The position numbers and the translations under genes are program-made. This document shows, one piece after another, positions 15,916 to 16,243 of a stretch of 16,243 nt of DNA. The notes below the pieces were generated by a model, which had not been told where the DNA came from, ran no database searches, and was given only the letters and a program-made list of their open reading frames with translations. Source of the stretch: Clostridia bacterium (GTDB taxonomy: Bacteria > Bacillota > Clostridia > Monoglobales > Monoglobaceae); assembly GCA_900769795.1 (NCBI GenBank), contig CAAGHZ010000047.1, positions 1-16,243 of the forward strand, read 5' to 3'. Position 1 is the stretch's first letter. Each line of letters starts with the position of its first letter.

Positions 15916-15954
15916 TATATTTTTGGGTAAGAAAGGCTTCCTCGTGCAAACATA

Positions 15955-16033
15955 TGCAAGGCTATTGCCTTGAATAATTGCCCGGTGCCCATACAGTGGC
16001 CAAGCCCCACTGCAATGTAGCAATAGCCTTGCA
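15955..16033. repeat. Perfect 14-bp inverted repeat with inner stem
   Basis: TGCAAGGCTATTGC (15955-15968) is the exact reverse complement of 16020-16033. The 51-base interior has a further stem CAGTGG (15994-15999) / CCACTG (16007-16012). Terminal inverted repeats of a miniature element, or a folded RNA, would both look like this. I see no clear flanking target duplication. Confidence 0.8.
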
Positions 16034-16035
16034 AC

Positions 16036-16066
16036 AAAAAGGCTCCCTTGCGCACAAGGGAGCTTT
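16036..16066 (-). terminator. Intrinsic terminator downstream of the AEC transporter gene
   Basis: On the minus strand GCTCCCTTG and CAAGGGAGC (16063-16055 with 16050-16042) form a perfect 9-bp stem with a 4-base loop, followed by CTTTTTGTT. It lies about 80 bases after the transporter stop and upstream of the uvrB promoter, so it isolates the two units. Confidence 0.75.
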
Positions 16067-16147
16067 GTTATTCTTGTAGGGGACGGCGTGAAGGTGAATT
16101 GGTCGAAGACCAAGAGAGGCCACCATGGGGTGCTTCGACGTCCCGCA

Positions 16148-16243
16148 TTAGTTTCCTATAAAAATCAAATACATCAGCGGAATTGTGATTACTGACAGGG
16201 TGTGAGAAATCATTGCCATTGATGCACCGGGCTTTGTATCACC
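16148..16243 (-). CDS. C-terminal end of an AEC-family (auxin efflux carrier-like) transporter, partial
   Basis: The minus-strand frame is open from the window edge and encodes 31 residues before a TAA stop at 16150-16148. The peptide begins GDTKPGASMAMISHTLS and ends VITIPLMYLIFIGN. It matches the last half-helix loop and final membrane helix of AEC-family permeases, which typically end with an A-S...STLLS-h-h-TIPL pattern. Members export organic acids, amino acids or similar solutes in bacteria. The bulk of the gene lies to the right of the window, so substrate and integrity cannot be judged. A similar C-terminus in an unrelated membrane protein is possible. Confidence 0.6.
   Translation of the reverse strand, partial: GDTKPGASMAMISHTLSVITIPLMYLIFIGN

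Larger units (their letters stand above)
15930..16147. repeat. Structured intergenic element with nested inverted repeats, probably a repetitive or miniature element
   Basis: This gene-free block between the uvrB promoter and the AEC transporter stop holds four structures. They are: a perfect 14-bp inverted repeat (15955-15968 with 16020-16033) enclosing 51 bases and an inner stem CAGTGG/CCACTG; the GCTCCCTTG hairpin at 16042-16063; a GGGACG/CGTCCC pair (16080-16085 with 16139-16144) that encloses hairpin TTGGTC-GAA-GACCAA (16099-16113); and a small CACC/GGTG stem (16121-16132). AAAGGCT-CC motifs recur near 15931 and 16038. It is more GC-rich than the flanking spacer. I infer a multi-copy intergenic repeat of the kind seen in Oscillospiraceae genomes. 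Copy number cannot be seen in one window. The minus-strand open frame 16113-15877 across it is probably not a gene. Confidence 0.6.

Overview
The window looks like chromosomal DNA from a low-to-middle GC, spore-forming member of the Clostridia. Three things point there: a sigma-K type sporulation factor with a pro-sequence, the yicC-remA-gmk-rpoZ-priA-def gene order typical of Firmicutes, and a secreted protein with three S-layer homology (SLH) domains. An Oscillospiraceae/Ruminococcaceae-like origin is my inference from overall style, not proven. Nearly all of the DNA is accounted for by recognisable genes, and most of them are housekeeping.

Layout. Bases 1-414 (+) are the C-terminal end of an ABC-transporter permease of the nucleoside/simple-sugar type. 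A hairpin shared by both strands separates it from a long minus-strand cluster. Read in its own direction, that cluster runs sigK (7955-7257), then a strong extended -10 promoter, then yicC, remA, gmk, rpoZ, a terminator-like hairpin, priA, def and comEC (ending at 450). The cluster links RNA turnover (YicC), biofilm/matrix regulation (RemA), GMP phosphorylation (Gmk), RNA polymerase omega, replication restart (PriA), N-terminal protein maturation (Def) and DNA uptake (ComEC). In many Firmicutes coaBC lies between rpoZ and priA, and fmt follows def. Neither is here, and comEC sits where fmt would be expected.

Divergent from sigK is a 922-residue secreted surface protein (8183-10951, +). It has a near-consensus sigma-A promoter and a 5' leader with a small hairpin. 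The protein has a signal peptide, a tandem EVVE repeat, a parallel beta-helix-like region with Gly-Gly turns about every 27-28 residues, two InlB-type repeats, a poly-glycine linker and three C-terminal SLH domains. A perfect inverted-repeat terminator follows.

The rest is the minus-strand uvrB-uvrA operon for nucleotide excision repair (15835-11015), with its own extended -10 promoter. Upstream of it, about 230 bp (15930-16147) hold several nested inverted repeats and no credible gene, and look like a mobile or repetitive intergenic element. One of its hairpins would act as the terminator of the last gene, the C-terminal end of an AEC-family transporter entering from the right edge (16243-16148, -).

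I did not see a clearly new multi-gene system. The points most worth a second look are the structured intergenic element, the beta-helix/SLH surface protein with its leader and flanking inverted repeat, the ComEC without a metallo-beta-lactamase domain in the fmt position, and the intact sigK with a hydrophobic pro-sequence.
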